Below are positions 41,377 to 52,178 of a stretch of 64,000 nt of DNA, piece after piece. The notes under the pieces were generated by a model, which did not search any database, had not been told where the DNA came from, and worked only from the letters and a program-made list of their open reading frames with translations. The position numbers and the translations under genes were made by a program. Source of the DNA: Leptospiraceae bacterium (GTDB taxonomy: Bacteria; Spirochaetota; Leptospiria; Leptospirales; Leptospiraceae); the NCBI GenBank assembly GCA_024233875.1, contig JACKPB010000015.1, positions 22,346 to 86,345 on the forward strand, in the 5' to 3' direction. Each line of letters opens with the position of its first letter. Position 1 is the stretch's first letter.

Positions 41377-42902
41377 GTCGAATGAATCTATTTCAAAAAG
41401 TGAATGAGAGTGATAAAGGAAGAATTGATAAATTTTTTCTATACACTCTGATTCTTCATCTCCCCTTTGCTTACTTTATTTTTCCCTTCGGATATGGTAC
41501 TTATTTGCAGGGATTTATAGGAGGGACTTTTGCTATCCTAATCGCCATTCTGTCCTTTTACTTTCTAGCCGGAACGAAGTACCTCAGAATCATCAATGGC
41601 GTCTTACTTATGTATTTCTCCGCCCTTTTCATTCAGCTGCAATACGGACGTATTGAGATGCATTTTCATATTTTTGCTTCCCTTCCCATTTTGATCATCT
41701 ATAAAGATTGGAAGGCTTTTGTTCCACCCACTCTATTTGTGGCTGTACACCACTCTGTTTTCAATTATTGTCAGGAAAACTCCATCACCTTTGGAGGCTT
41801 GCAACCGATTGCATTTAATTATGGTACGGGATGGGATATTGTAATTCTACATGCGATGTTTCTAATTGTTGAATCCATTATATTTATGTACATATCTAAT
41901 TCCTTAAAGATTCATGATGAGGCTATGAATCGATTTGAGGAAGTCGAAAAATTGCAAAAATCCAATCAATCCCTTATCGGAGAGGTAACCAGGATTTCCA
42001 GGAGCATTTCTGATTCATCTGTTCTTCTCTCTCAAATAATCGAGGTTTTGGTGAGTAGTTCTCAGAAACAGGCAGGATCACTTGAGGAAATAGAATCTTC
42101 AATAGAAGAAATTTCAGGAACTTTCAAAAAAGTAAATTCTGAAGTGAAAGGACAGAATGCCGGTACTCAGGACATCAATCTTCAAATGAAAAAAGCTTCC
42201 GAAGTGACTACTCAAATGAAGAATAAAATTCACGATACATCTCAATTAGTGAATACAACTACCGATAAAGCCCGAAATGGTCAGAAAGCACTGGCAGATA
42301 TGGTCGTTTCCATGGATAGAATCGATCAGAGTTCAAGAAAAATGGTAGAAATTATTAATATTATCAATGAAATCTCGGACAGGGTGAATCTCCTTGCACT
42401 CAACGCATCCATTGAAGCGGCCAGAGCAGGAGAATCGGGTCGGGGATTTGCAGTGGTGGCGAGTGAAGTCTCCAAGCTGGCGGAACAGACAGCTTTGAGT
42501 ATTAAGGATATCAATGGATTGATCAAGACTACTAATTCGGAAATCAGCAATGGAAAACTGATTGTAAGAGAAAACTCAGATTTATTTAGTACTACAGTGA
42601 ATAGCATCCACTCTATCGACTCGATGATGAAATTATTAAGAGATGAAATGGATGAACAAATTTCAATATTTCAGATTGTATCCGAAAAAGTGGAGGTTCT
42701 CTCTGAAAAATCCAGTTTAATTCAGGACCTTTCCCAATCACAAAATGAAGCCATTCAGGATATATTCAATTCTGTTAATTATGTAAATGAATCTACTCAG
42801 GTGAATTTACAAAAATCTGAAAACCTATTTGAATTGAATGAGAAAAATCATCAGATGATAGCAGAATTGAATAAGAAATTAAATTTAGATATGGTATCTT
42901 AA
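41373..42902 (+). CDS. Methyl-accepting-type transducer with polytopic N-terminal domain
   Basis: Protein of 509 residues. Six hydrophobic segments (about 20-175) replace the usual periplasmic sensor; histidines recur in them ('GRIEMHFHIFASLP', 'FVAVHHSVFN', 'VILHAMF'), suggesting metal or haem contact. No HAMP domain is evident. The cytoplasmic signalling domain has the tip 'DRVNLLALNASIEAARAGES' and 'FAVVASEVSKLAEQT'. The gene overlaps SCO1 (ATGA), so a copper or redox signal to the chemotaxis system is a reasonable inference. Confidence 0.85.
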   Translation: MSRMNLFQKVNESDKGRIDKFFLYTLILHLPFAYFIFPFGYGTYLQGFIGGTFAILIAILSFYFLAGTKYLRIINGVLLMYFSALFIQLQYGRIEMHFHIFASLPILIIYKDWKAFVPPTLFVAVHHSVFNYCQENSITFGGLQPIAFNYGTGWDIVILHAMFLIVESIIFMYISNSLKIHDEAMNRFEEVEKLQKSNQSLIGEVTRISRSISDSSVLLSQIIEVLVSSSQKQAGSLEEIESSIEEISGTFKKVNSEVKGQNAGTQDINLQMKKASEVTTQMKNKIHDTSQLVNTTTDKARNGQKALADMVVSMDRIDQSSRKMVEIINIINEISDRVNLLALNASIEAARAGESGRGFAVVASEVSKLAEQTALSIKDINGLIKTTNSEISNGKLIVRENSDLFSTTVNSIHSIDSMMKLLRDEMDEQISIFQIVSEKVEVLSEKSSLIQDLSQSQNEAIQDIFNSVNYVNESTQVNLQKSENLFELNEKNHQMIAELNKKLNLDMVS

Positions 42903-42923
42903 AAAATTAGTAGATTCTCAATC

Positions 42924-44000
42924 ATGTATCCATTATTTTTCTATTCGATACCTCTTCTATTGGTTCTCTATGTATTCGTTTACTATTTTTTGAAAAAAAA
43001 GGTTCCGGATAAATTTTTTTTCAGGGGTCTGGAAATTCTGGTCTTAATTATTTATCCGGGGTTGTATCTCTTGTTCATGGATTGGGGAATGAAAAATGAT
43101 TGCTGTGATTCCTCAGCTACATTTTCCCCCGATCATCGACTATCCATTTATGTTCTAATATTTCTGGGTGAGGGTTCCTATTTTTATTCCAGATATAGAA
43201 AAGAACTCTCTCCTCCTCTGATTGAGCTTATTCTCAATTGTCTTCTAATCATCGGAGTTGTTCTCAATGGAATCATTGCGATACATCTGGATCTATTCTT
43301 TGCAATTTTAGGAAATCTCCCCATCATCCTCTTGTTTTTATTGCTTATGATAGAAAATCATAGGAAACTGATGGAAGCCTTTGATTCGGGAAATTTTAGC
43401 GATTCATCTAACTATTTAGTTCATTTGATTCTTAAAAAAGATTTCTTTCTTAAATTTCCAATTCTTCTTTTCCTCTCCGTCCCTGTGCTTCTGTTCATAA
43501 GTGCAGTTCTGTATCTCTTCGGACAAAAGCCGGATTCTATGATTTCAGCATTCACCGAAAGTTATCAGCACAATCTTTCTGTGGGTTGGCAGGAAAAATG
43601 TGTCGAAGTTGCCTGCAAGGGACACTATCTCTGTTCGGTAGCTTCGGGTGGGCACAGGAAACTGGTCCAACCGATTCGTATGGGAGTTCGTAATCAAAGA
43701 AGAATACCCGTCAATCGACAATTATTGATTGCTAATGCATTTGAAGGGGTTCTGGAAAGCTCATTTCCTCACTTTCATTCCAAACTAAGGTCTCTCTACG
43801 ATCGCCTGGGAGATCTGATTTGGAAAAATTATTCTCTCTTTGAAAGTGCTTGGATATCCGATATGATTTATCTTCTAATGAAACCAGCCGAATGGATCTT
43901 TCTGATCGTTCTTTATTCGGTATACAAAAGACCCGAGAATCAAATCGCAATTCAGTATACAGATCGGAACGATTGGAGTGGATTGCTTTCAGGAAGGTGA
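42924..44000 (+). CDS. Polytopic membrane protein, DUF6688-like
   Basis: Protein of 358 residues with about six hydrophobic segments in the first 215 residues and one more near 325-342. The loop region has 'CVEVACKGHYLCSVASGGHR' then 'KLVQPIRMGVRNQRRIPVNR' and 'QLLIANAFEGVLESSFPHFH'. This Cys/His-rich core resembles DUF6688 proteins, whose function is unknown. It follows the SCO1 and MCP genes by 21 bases on the same strand, suggesting a three-gene unit. A hairpin overlaps the stop. Confidence 0.65.
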   Translation: MYPLFFYSIPLLLVLYVFVYYFLKKKVPDKFFFRGLEILVLIIYPGLYLLFMDWGMKNDCCDSSATFSPDHRLSIYVLIFLGEGSYFYSRYRKELSPPLIELILNCLLIIGVVLNGIIAIHLDLFFAILGNLPIILLFLLLMIENHRKLMEAFDSGNFSDSSNYLVHLILKKDFFLKFPILLFLSVPVLLFISAVLYLFGQKPDSMISAFTESYQHNLSVGWQEKCVEVACKGHYLCSVASGGHRKLVQPIRMGVRNQRRIPVNRQLLIANAFEGVLESSFPHFHSKLRSLYDRLGDLIWKNYSLFESAWISDMIYLLMKPAEWIFLIVLYSVYKRPENQIAIQYTDRNDWSGLLSGR

Positions 44001-44032
44001 AATTTATCCATAAAGTAACTTTAGATTTCACC
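43996..44032 (+). terminator. Stem-loop at the end of the SCO1-MCP-DUF6688 unit
   Basis: Outer stem 'GGTGAAAT' / 'ATTTCACC' encloses an inner stem 'TAAAG' / 'CTTTA'. It overlaps the stop codon. No U-tract follows, so it may be an mRNA 3' stabiliser and not a true terminator. Confidence 0.4.
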
Positions 44033-44186
44033 TGAGAGCAAGGACTCAGACTACTCTGATGAAGGGGAAGAGTTCAGAACTTCATTCCACCTATTCCAAT
44101 TCTCCGTATGGAAATTTGCTTCTATCCCTTTCCTTACCGGAAAAAAATGTACTTTCCTAAAACTAGCTTTAAAATATATTTCTAAT

Positions 44187-47100
44187 ATGAAACGGCAAAT
44201 TCTCCCTATTTCTATCCTTCTACTGTTTGTCCTCGGACTTCGTCTTTCTTCCTTTGATCTTCCTTTCGAATTGCCCTGGTCAAAGAAAAAATTGGATTTA
44301 GATTTGGGGAGTTATAGCGAACCACCGATTCCGGATGATTCTATTTTGCGGGTGATCCAGTCCACACCCAAGGGAGAATTTCCTTTTACATCTGACAAAA
44401 AAGAAATCACTCTGGTATTCAACCATCCCTTAGTTCCTCTCTCCACTCTCGATGAAGAGACGAAAGGAGTTTTTGAAATCACCCCCCCGTTGAGTGGAAA
44501 ATTTCGTTGGTATGGAAGTCGTATCTGTTCATTTATTCCGGACTCTCCCTTTCCTCCGGGAAAGAAATTTATGATTTCTGTTAAGGATTCTGTAAAGGCT
44601 CTGAATGGAATGCGGTTGAAAGAGAATTTTACTTCAGAATTCAAAATGAGACTTCCTGATTTTAGAAACCCGAATGTAAGCCTCTCAGATAAAAAAATCG
44701 TAGTGAATGGAGACTTTCAGGACTACTACTCTTATAATGACTACTATTCTACAGCATCCCTAAACGAAAAATTTCAAATCAATTTTCATCTAAACGTTGA
44801 TCGGAAAGATCTCATTCAGAATACAAAACTTCTTGTCAATCATCAGGAAGTACCCTTTGAAATCACATCCAAGAATGAAGTGGATAGAGAATTCCTTCTG
44901 AAAAATAAGATAGAATTTTCAATAGATTCTGAAATCGAAATCCATATTTCTGGAAAACTCAAATCTTCGGACTATGGAAATACCCTCGAAAATGATTTTA
45001 TCAAGAAATACAAATCTATTGAACCATTGCGTATTACAAGTTCTGATTGTGATTTTGAAAGCTTTCAGGCCAGACACTACTGTCGATTCAGTTTCAATAA
45101 TCCTGTAAAAGTAAAGGATTTTCTCGATCACTTCCAAATCAACCCCGGTTTGGACACTCCTCAGGTTTTCTATGATCGGGAGATGTACATCCAGCAGGTA
45201 AGATTGCATTATTGGGATGTAAACCCCGGTAAGGAGTACACTCTTCGATTCACTTCAGGTCTTTCCGATGCTTTGGGAACGCAACTCTCAGAAGATCAGG
45301 AGTTCAACTTAAAAATGCCCGATTACAAACCATATTTTGAATTCAATGAGTACTACAATTCTGTGATAGAGGCATCACTGGAACAAAAGATCGGTGTGGA
45401 TATTGCCAATTCACCTAAATTGAATGTAGAACTAGGTTTGATATCAAATTCATTGATTTTGGATAAATACTTTTCATCCAATCCTTACAAATTCAATCTT
45501 TTAGAAAAAACCACTCCTATTAAAGAAGTTTGGACTACCGGAGTTGGAAATTTTCAGGGAGAAAGAGCGGGTTATGATCTCTCTCCTTATTTGAAAGACA
45601 AAAAAGGGTGGGTGGTTCTCAAACTATCTGATCATAAGAATTTTACCCAACCCAAATTCATTCAATCCACCGATTTAGGTATTACAGTAAAGCAGGACTA
45701 CAGCAAGGCACATGTCTGGGTGCATTCCATTACAGGAGGGGAACCTGTTTCCGGTGTTAAGATTTCCTCTTACCAATCCAGAACTAAGGAATCCAAGTGC
45801 ACCACAGATAAAACTGGTTATTGTTCTACAACACCCGGATTAGTGTTTATTGCAGAGAAGAATGGGGATAGATCCTATGTAGACAATAAGAGCTACAACC
45901 AGGGATACCAGAATACGTACGCACATAAGCAAAATATTGATGCCATTTTTTATTTTGATAGAAAACTGTATCGACCGGGTGATACAATGTTTTGGAAAGC
46001 TCTTCTTTCCTCCAGAGAGAAAGGGAAGCTCAAACCCCTTTCAAATTCAGTGCATTCGGTTTCTATCACGTCACCCTCCGGTGATATCATTTTCAACGGT
46101 AAAGTTTCTACTACCAATCAGGGAGGAGCATCGGGAAATTTTACTCTCGGAGAAGAATTCGAACTGGGTCACTATACACTTTCCATTGATTCCAAGTATA
46201 CAGCCAATTTTCAGGTCGAAGAATTTCGAGCGGTAAACTTTTCTGTCGATCTTCAGGGTCCGGAATCCGGAAAGTTGAATAAGAAACTGTCCTTTGACCT
46301 ATCTGCTATGTATCTCTTCGGTGCGCCATTGAGTCAATCTGAGTATGAATTCAAATTAGATAGAACCCAAAGAAATCCATATTTTAAAAAGTATAGAGAG
46401 TATACTTTCGGACCCGAATATGAATACAATGAGAACAATATAGACTATTCATTTTCCGGATTTTACAGTGGTGATCGAAAAGTTTTGGGGATAGATGGAC
46501 GGGACAGGATTGAAGTCACTCCCACTCCTATGTATTACAGAGAAAAGATTCACCTTCCCAAACCCTCTGAATCAAAGCTTGCAGTTCCCTATTCCCTATT
46601 GATTGAAACAAGAGTGTATGACAAAACAGATTCCAGTATAGCGAAATCTCTTTCCATAAACGTTCCATCGGGTAGTTTTCTTCCGGGCATTCGAACCTCT
46701 CACCGTTTTCAGAATTTTCGAAATCCATTTCGATTTGATTTGATAGCGATAGGAAATAATGGAGAATCTATTGATAAGAAGAAGGCAATCGTGCGTGTGA
46801 TACGAAAGAACTGGAACAATATCAATAGTTCGGGACCGGGTTCTTCGATGGGAAGTCAGAGTACCTTAAAAAATGAATTGATTTTAGAAAAAGAAGTGAG
46901 TCTGGGTTCGGAGTCACCACTTCCCTTCACATTCAACCCGGATCGGGAAGGTGAGTACTCCATCACAGTTCAGGAGAAGGGGGGGATGAGTTTTTCCAAA
47001 CTGCATTTCTATGCTTATGGAGGAGAATTTGTTTCCTATCGAAATAGCAATGATGGGAATCTGAGTTTAAAATCTGATAAAGATGAGTATCTACCCGGGG

Positions 47101-49952
47101 AAACAGCTCAAATCCAGATCCAATCTCCCTTTCCCCGGGCAAAGGCAATTGTAACCCTGGAAAGGGAATCTGTGATCTGGCAGAAAACGATAGAACTCGA
47201 TGAAGGAGGTACACCGATTCCCGTACCTATTTTGGATGAATATTTGCCTAACGTAGATCTGAGTGTTGTTTTGATCCGACCGCGAAGAGGAATTCCAAAA
47301 AATTTCACAGCTTTGCAAAAACGGAATTTCTTAAAAGAAGATCTGGGCAAACCGGACATAAAAGTGGGTTCCATCAAACTGAAAGTCAGCAATCAATCCC
47401 GATTGGTAGATTTCTCTTTTTCGACAGATAAGGAAGTCTACAAACCCGGTGATACAGTGAAGGTAAAGGTCAACTCACTCCCCGGAACTGAAGTCGCTTT
47501 GACCATAGCGGATGAAGGAGTTCTCAATCTAATTGACTATCATTATGCCAATCCCCTCGATTACTTCTACAAAAATTGGCCGAATGGTGTGGGACACCTG
47601 AACACGCGCACGAGAATCATGAAGCAGTTTTCCCTATCTCCTAAAGGCGACAATCCGGGAGGAGACGTCTATGGATCGGAGGGCGGTGGATTTGCGTATG
47701 ACAGTGAAGATGGTTCCCGAAAAAATATACGATACACAGCCTATTGGAATCCTAATATTCTAATCGGAAAATCAGGAATCGAAGAGATAGAATTTCAATT
47801 GCCTGACAACCTCACTACGTTTCGCATCATGGGAGTTGTATCACTGAGTGGGAAATACAATAAGTTAGAAAGTACTTTCAAAGTGGCAAAGCCAATTGTA
47901 GTTCTTGCCAATTCACCGAGGTTTCTGCGTCCCGGTGATCGTGTGGAAATCGGTGGAACAGTCATCAATCAAACCGGGGGAAAGGCTGAGATCGAGGTGA
48001 GTCTCGAAAGCAAACTTCTGGAAAAGTCTAAGTACAAAAAGAAAATTTCTCTCGGGAAAGGTGAAAGTAAAGAAGTGGCTTTTCTGACAGGATTGAATAT
48101 GAAAAAATACAATGCACGGAAAGTCAGAACTCCCAAATTGAAATTTGCTTTCGGTGCACTTGTTATGAATTCCAATTCCAAGTCTTTCAGGAATTTAAAA
48201 AACAAAGACAAAAAGGATAGATTGATTCAGGAGATTCCGATCAAGGAGTTCGCTCCCGATGAAGCCTTTACGATAGCAAATTATCTGGACAATACAGATA
48301 AGGAAGTGTTTGTATTGCCCGATGAAAAAAGAATCGTACCGGATAGCGGTGGATTGAAGATTCGTTTTTCTTCTTCTGCTCTATTGGGTTTGGAAAAGGC
48401 ATTTGGATTTTACAGGAGCAATCCATACTTCTGCTCCGAGCAGAGAGCTTCTGCCTACATTCTTTCTCTGACTTCGGGTTCTTTACTTTCGAGTTTTTCC
48501 TTTCCTGTTCCGGACAAGAAAGAATATGATTTTTCTAATATATCTTCTCTCTTTCTGGATGAGATCCATGAGTTTCAAAATCCGGATGGTGGATTTCGCT
48601 TTTGGAAAAATAGCTCTTCACATTCCGATCCCTATCTGACAACTCATATCGTTTCTGTACTACAATACGCCCGGTTGGCAGGTGGCAAGTTTCCGGATTC
48701 TGTCTATAAGTCTGCTATCGAATTTTTGAAAAACTATAGAAAGCAACCTCCCAAAGATGGGTATTCCTATATTTTAGAAAACTTTGCCTATCTCTCCTTA
48801 GTTTTAGCAAATGACAATTCTTACGATCAGGGATTGGTGGATATCCTACTGGATAAAGAAAAAGAGCTATCCATTCGTGCAAAGTCTTATCTGGTTTTGA
48901 GTATGGCTAAGGGCTTAAGTCTAAAATCCGCAGAAGACAATAAAGACACCCGAAGAATATTGAATGACCTAAAGAATTCACTGGAATTCACAACTCAAAA
49001 AGTCACTCTCAAAGAATTTCCCAATGGTTCATTCTATCGGACCTTTTACAATAGGAATTCGGCTCTTGCAGGTCTCCTCCGTGTTTTCATGCGTCTGGAT
49101 AGATCCAATCCCTTGATACCAAAGATAGTTCAGTCCATAATCACAGAAAAATCCTCAACGTTTTGGAATGACAGTCATGGAACGGCTTCCCTGGCGATTG
49201 CCTTAAAAGAGTATCACGATACATTTGAAAAAGATAGTGTCGAGCCGAAATCAGCAGAAGCTACTCTTGGGGCCAAAAGTGTAGCCAGGGCTGATTTTCT
49301 TCCGAATGAATTGGGTTTGAAGGAATTCTTTATCTCAAATTCTGAGCTCTTTACATTTGTAAAACAAAATGAAAAAACCGATTTCCTATTCAATAATTTT
49401 TCAGGAAAAGGAAGGTTGTATTACTCTGCCAGCTATATCTACAATCCAATTTTCAAAATCGTGAAAGAAAGAGATGAGGGTATAGAAATTCATAGAAAGA
49501 TTTTCGATCTTTCCAAATCTGATTCAAAAAATCCTCAGGGTCTAGAAGTCAAAGATGGAAATCTGAAGAGAGGAAAAATCTATTTGGTAAAATTAACCCT
49601 CTCGACTCCAAAACCTTATTCGCAAGTTGTGATACGTGATTCCATTCCTTCCCACACGGAACTGGTGAATTCCAAATTCAAGACTGAGGGAAATTTGGCA
49701 GATCTCTTTTTAAAAGAGTTCAATTATTCTGAAGAAATATATTGGTGGAGTTACTCGGAGGAAAGATCTGAATTTCGGGATGATAGTTATATCAATACAA
49801 TTCAATATCTCTATGAGGGAAGTCATGAATATTCCTATTTACTCCGTCCCATGCAGAAGGGAGAAGCTTACTATGCTCCTACTCAAGCTAAGCTGATGTA
49901 TGAACCGGAAGTCTTCGGTAGGAGTTCCTCATCCGTGATACGTGTAGACTGA
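44187..49952 (+). CDS. Bacterial alpha-2-macroglobulin
   Basis: Giant exported protein of 1,921 residues with an N-terminal signal (about 1-20) and no lipobox cysteine. The order is that of bacterial A2M: N-terminal Ig/MG domains (about 50-330), further macroglobulin domains including 'DRKLYRPGDTMFWKALL' (about 590), A2M domain with 'YWNPNILIGKSG' and 'FQLPDNLTTFRIMG' (about 1185-1215). The thioester motif is Cys1416-Ser-Glu-Gln1419 followed by an alpha-toroid ('NPDGGFRFW'). Intact CxEQ implies covalent trapping of attacking proteases in the periplasm. It is followed 18 bases later by the PBP1C gene, the classical partner. Confidence 0.92.
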   Translation: MKRQILPISILLLFVLGLRLSSFDLPFELPWSKKKLDLDLGSYSEPPIPDDSILRVIQSTPKGEFPFTSDKKEITLVFNHPLVPLSTLDEETKGVFEITPPLSGKFRWYGSRICSFIPDSPFPPGKKFMISVKDSVKALNGMRLKENFTSEFKMRLPDFRNPNVSLSDKKIVVNGDFQDYYSYNDYYSTASLNEKFQINFHLNVDRKDLIQNTKLLVNHQEVPFEITSKNEVDREFLLKNKIEFSIDSEIEIHISGKLKSSDYGNTLENDFIKKYKSIEPLRITSSDCDFESFQARHYCRFSFNNPVKVKDFLDHFQINPGLDTPQVFYDREMYIQQVRLHYWDVNPGKEYTLRFTSGLSDALGTQLSEDQEFNLKMPDYKPYFEFNEYYNSVIEASLEQKIGVDIANSPKLNVELGLISNSLILDKYFSSNPYKFNLLEKTTPIKEVWTTGVGNFQGERAGYDLSPYLKDKKGWVVLKLSDHKNFTQPKFIQSTDLGITVKQDYSKAHVWVHSITGGEPVSGVKISSYQSRTKESKCTTDKTGYCSTTPGLVFIAEKNGDRSYVDNKSYNQGYQNTYAHKQNIDAIFYFDRKLYRPGDTMFWKALLSSREKGKLKPLSNSVHSVSITSPSGDIIFNGKVSTTNQGGASGNFTLGEEFELGHYTLSIDSKYTANFQVEEFRAVNFSVDLQGPESGKLNKKLSFDLSAMYLFGAPLSQSEYEFKLDRTQRNPYFKKYREYTFGPEYEYNENNIDYSFSGFYSGDRKVLGIDGRDRIEVTPTPMYYREKIHLPKPSESKLAVPYSLLIETRVYDKTDSSIAKSLSINVPSGSFLPGIRTSHRFQNFRNPFRFDLIAIGNNGESIDKKKAIVRVIRKNWNNINSSGPGSSMGSQSTLKNELILEKEVSLGSESPLPFTFNPDREGEYSITVQEKGGMSFSKLHFYAYGGEFVSYRNSNDGNLSLKSDKDEYLPGETAQIQIQSPFPRAKAIVTLERESVIWQKTIELDEGGTPIPVPILDEYLPNVDLSVVLIRPRRGIPKNFTALQKRNFLKEDLGKPDIKVGSIKLKVSNQSRLVDFSFSTDKEVYKPGDTVKVKVNSLPGTEVALTIADEGVLNLIDYHYANPLDYFYKNWPNGVGHLNTRTRIMKQFSLSPKGDNPGGDVYGSEGGGFAYDSEDGSRKNIRYTAYWNPNILIGKSGIEEIEFQLPDNLTTFRIMGVVSLSGKYNKLESTFKVAKPIVVLANSPRFLRPGDRVEIGGTVINQTGGKAEIEVSLESKLLEKSKYKKKISLGKGESKEVAFLTGLNMKKYNARKVRTPKLKFAFGALVMNSNSKSFRNLKNKDKKDRLIQEIPIKEFAPDEAFTIANYLDNTDKEVFVLPDEKRIVPDSGGLKIRFSSSALLGLEKAFGFYRSNPYFCSEQRASAYILSLTSGSLLSSFSFPVPDKKEYDFSNISSLFLDEIHEFQNPDGGFRFWKNSSSHSDPYLTTHIVSVLQYARLAGGKFPDSVYKSAIEFLKNYRKQPPKDGYSYILENFAYLSLVLANDNSYDQGLVDILLDKEKELSIRAKSYLVLSMAKGLSLKSAEDNKDTRRILNDLKNSLEFTTQKVTLKEFPNGSFYRTFYNRNSALAGLLRVFMRLDRSNPLIPKIVQSIITEKSSTFWNDSHGTASLAIALKEYHDTFEKDSVEPKSAEATLGAKSVARADFLPNELGLKEFFISNSELFTFVKQNEKTDFLFNNFSGKGRLYYSASYIYNPIFKIVKERDEGIEIHRKIFDLSKSDSKNPQGLEVKDGNLKRGKIYLVKLTLSTPKPYSQVVIRDSIPSHTELVNSKFKTEGNLADLFLKEFNYSEEIYWWSYSEERSEFRDDSYINTIQYLYEGSHEYSYLLRPMQKGEAYYAPTQAKLMYEPEVFGRSSSSVIRVD

Positions 49953-49970
49953 GAAAGTTCAGATCCGTAA

Positions 49971-52178
49971 ATGAAAAAAGGTTTGAAAGATCTTAAGAGA
50001 TTTCTGTATTTCCTGGGATTTCTCTCATCTTTGCAGCTACTCTATCTTGCCTTCCTACCCATTCATAGGTTGGAAGATCTAAAAGACTCAGGTTTTCAAA
50101 TCTATTCATCTGAGGGTAGGGTGCTTAGAGAGACTCAGGGAGATTCGGGATACATTGGATATCAACCTATTTCTGAATTTCCCGAGTTTCTCATTCAATC
50201 CACTCTCAGGGTAGAAGATTCCCGCTTTTATTCTATGCCGGGTGTAGATTTTCTGTCTATCCTCAGGGCAATCGGACAGAATCTCAGGAATGGGAAAATC
50301 ATTTCCGGAGCCTCAACGATTCATCAACAGGTAGCAAGAATTGTACTACGAAACCAACTTTCTTCTAACGTCTGGATTCGTAAATACGAGGAGTTTTACC
50401 TAGCTATCTATTTGAACTTTCGCTATACCAAAGAAGAGATTTTGGAAGTCTACCTGAATCGTGTTCCCCTCAAAGACAATATTTCCGGTTTTCCTTCAGG
50501 ATCAAGAATCCTCCTGAACACAGATCTTCATTTCCTGACACCGGAACAGTCCTTATTGCTTGTATCACTCATAAAAAAGCCCAATGCGAAACCTCAGGAA
50601 TTGGAAAAACGTTATGAATATCTAAGAGTTCAATACTTCCCGGAGTGTAAGTCTGAGATTTCTCATCACCTGGAGAGTGTTTTCCAAAGAAACCTAAAGA
50701 ACGGAAATCAAAATCCCCTAACGCTTCATTATGTGGATTGGATTCAATCGAGGTCTCTCCATTCCAAGGGTATCTTTTCTTCTGAGTTTTCAGAAGAACT
50801 CAGTAGAAAGATCTATGGAATTTTACAAAAGGAATTTCCTGTCCTGGAGAGATACAATGCAGAAAACTCGTCCGTTATCGTATTGAAACGTAGCGGGGAT
50901 ACTAAAAATCCCAAACTCAGTTTGGTTTCTCTCATCGGATCGAGAAATTACCTGAATGAAAAAGAAGGACAGGTGAATGGTGCTCTTGCCATACGCAATT
51001 CCGGAAGCACCCTGAAGCCCTTCCTCTACGGTCTGGCAATGGAGAAGTTTGGGTGGTTTCCCAATCAGATTTTGCAGGATATCGAAGTCAGTTCATTAGG
51101 AAAGGATGGAGAAGTGTATCGACCCCAAAATAATGATTTGAGCTATTGGGGACAGATGACTTTGAGGGAGGCCCTGTCATTTTCAAGAAATGCGCCTGCC
51201 ATTCGGACTATAGAAGTTTTGGGCATAGAAAAATTCTATTTATTTCTAAAATCAGCAGGCTACGATCATCTTGAGAAACCGGCTTCGTACTACGGTCCCG
51301 GTCTGGCACTGGGAAGTGGAGGATCCCGACTTCTCGATCTTACGAGACTCTATTCCTCCTTACTGACAGATGGAATCCTCTATCCCATCTATCTCGGAAA
51401 AGAAAATGGAAAGGAAATGTATTACGGAACCAAGACGACTCTTCTGAATCCGCAGACAGCTCAAATTCTTACAGATGTCCTTTCTGATCGGGAAATTCGA
51501 AGAAGAGCCTTCGGAAAGAGAAATTTTCTTGACTTTCCCTTCGATGTTGCATCCAAAACAGGTACATCCAAAGACTATCGGGACTCCTGGACAGTTGGAT
51601 ACAATTCAGACTATGTGGTGGGTGTTTGGGTAGGAAATTTTTCCGGAGAGCAAATGAAACGGGTCTCAGGATCTGTAGGAGCCGGTAGAATTTTTCAAAA
51701 TATTCTTAGGATACTTCCTCACTCCAAGAAACACTTTACTCTTTCGGAAGGATTGGAAAAACGAACCCTCTGTCGTATTACAGGAAAATCACCCACTCCG
51801 AATTGCCCCACCTACAGGGAAGTCCTCCCTGTTTCCCTTACTTCGGAGACTTGTGATACATCTCATGAAATCTCGGGAAAAGAACGATTTTTCTCCGATA
51901 GAAACATCCCGGGAATTCTTTCTCCTGCACCCGGGGAAATTTTCTACATAGATTCTTCACTACCCCAGGAGAATCAGGAAATTCCCATTCGAATAGAATA
52001 TTCATCCGATCGGAGTGAGCATAGATTCAGTTACAAAATCAATGGATCCGAAAGGAAAATGATTGAAGAATCGATAGAAACTACGCTTCCCCTATTGCAG
52101 GGTAAGTACAATTTTCAACTCATGAGGGATGAAGAAGTGATTCAGGAATATTCTTTTTTAGTTAGGCAATCTCTATGA
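49971..52178 (+). CDS. pbpC: Penicillin-binding protein 1C
   Basis: Bifunctional peptidoglycan synthase of 735 residues with an N-terminal anchor (about 10-30). GT51 glycosyltransferase: catalytic Glu82 in 'RVEDSRFYSMPGVDF' and 'GASTIHQQVAR'. Transpeptidase: Ser346-Thr-Leu-Lys349 ('SGSTLKPFLYGLAME'), 'SRNAPA', and Lys529 in 'KTGTSKDYRDSW'. A C-terminal BiPBP_C domain (about 640-735) identifies PBP1C. It likely repairs the wall after periplasmic attack while A2M traps proteases. It overlaps the next gene by four bases. Confidence 0.93.
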   Translation: MKKGLKDLKRFLYFLGFLSSLQLLYLAFLPIHRLEDLKDSGFQIYSSEGRVLRETQGDSGYIGYQPISEFPEFLIQSTLRVEDSRFYSMPGVDFLSILRAIGQNLRNGKIISGASTIHQQVARIVLRNQLSSNVWIRKYEEFYLAIYLNFRYTKEEILEVYLNRVPLKDNISGFPSGSRILLNTDLHFLTPEQSLLLVSLIKKPNAKPQELEKRYEYLRVQYFPECKSEISHHLESVFQRNLKNGNQNPLTLHYVDWIQSRSLHSKGIFSSEFSEELSRKIYGILQKEFPVLERYNAENSSVIVLKRSGDTKNPKLSLVSLIGSRNYLNEKEGQVNGALAIRNSGSTLKPFLYGLAMEKFGWFPNQILQDIEVSSLGKDGEVYRPQNNDLSYWGQMTLREALSFSRNAPAIRTIEVLGIEKFYLFLKSAGYDHLEKPASYYGPGLALGSGGSRLLDLTRLYSSLLTDGILYPIYLGKENGKEMYYGTKTTLLNPQTAQILTDVLSDREIRRRAFGKRNFLDFPFDVASKTGTSKDYRDSWTVGYNSDYVVGVWVGNFSGEQMKRVSGSVGAGRIFQNILRILPHSKKHFTLSEGLEKRTLCRITGKSPTPNCPTYREVLPVSLTSETCDTSHEISGKERFFSDRNIPGILSPAPGEIFYIDSSLPQENQEIPIRIEYSSDRSEHRFSYKINGSERKMIEESIETTLPLLQGKYNFQLMRDEEVIQEYSFLVRQSL

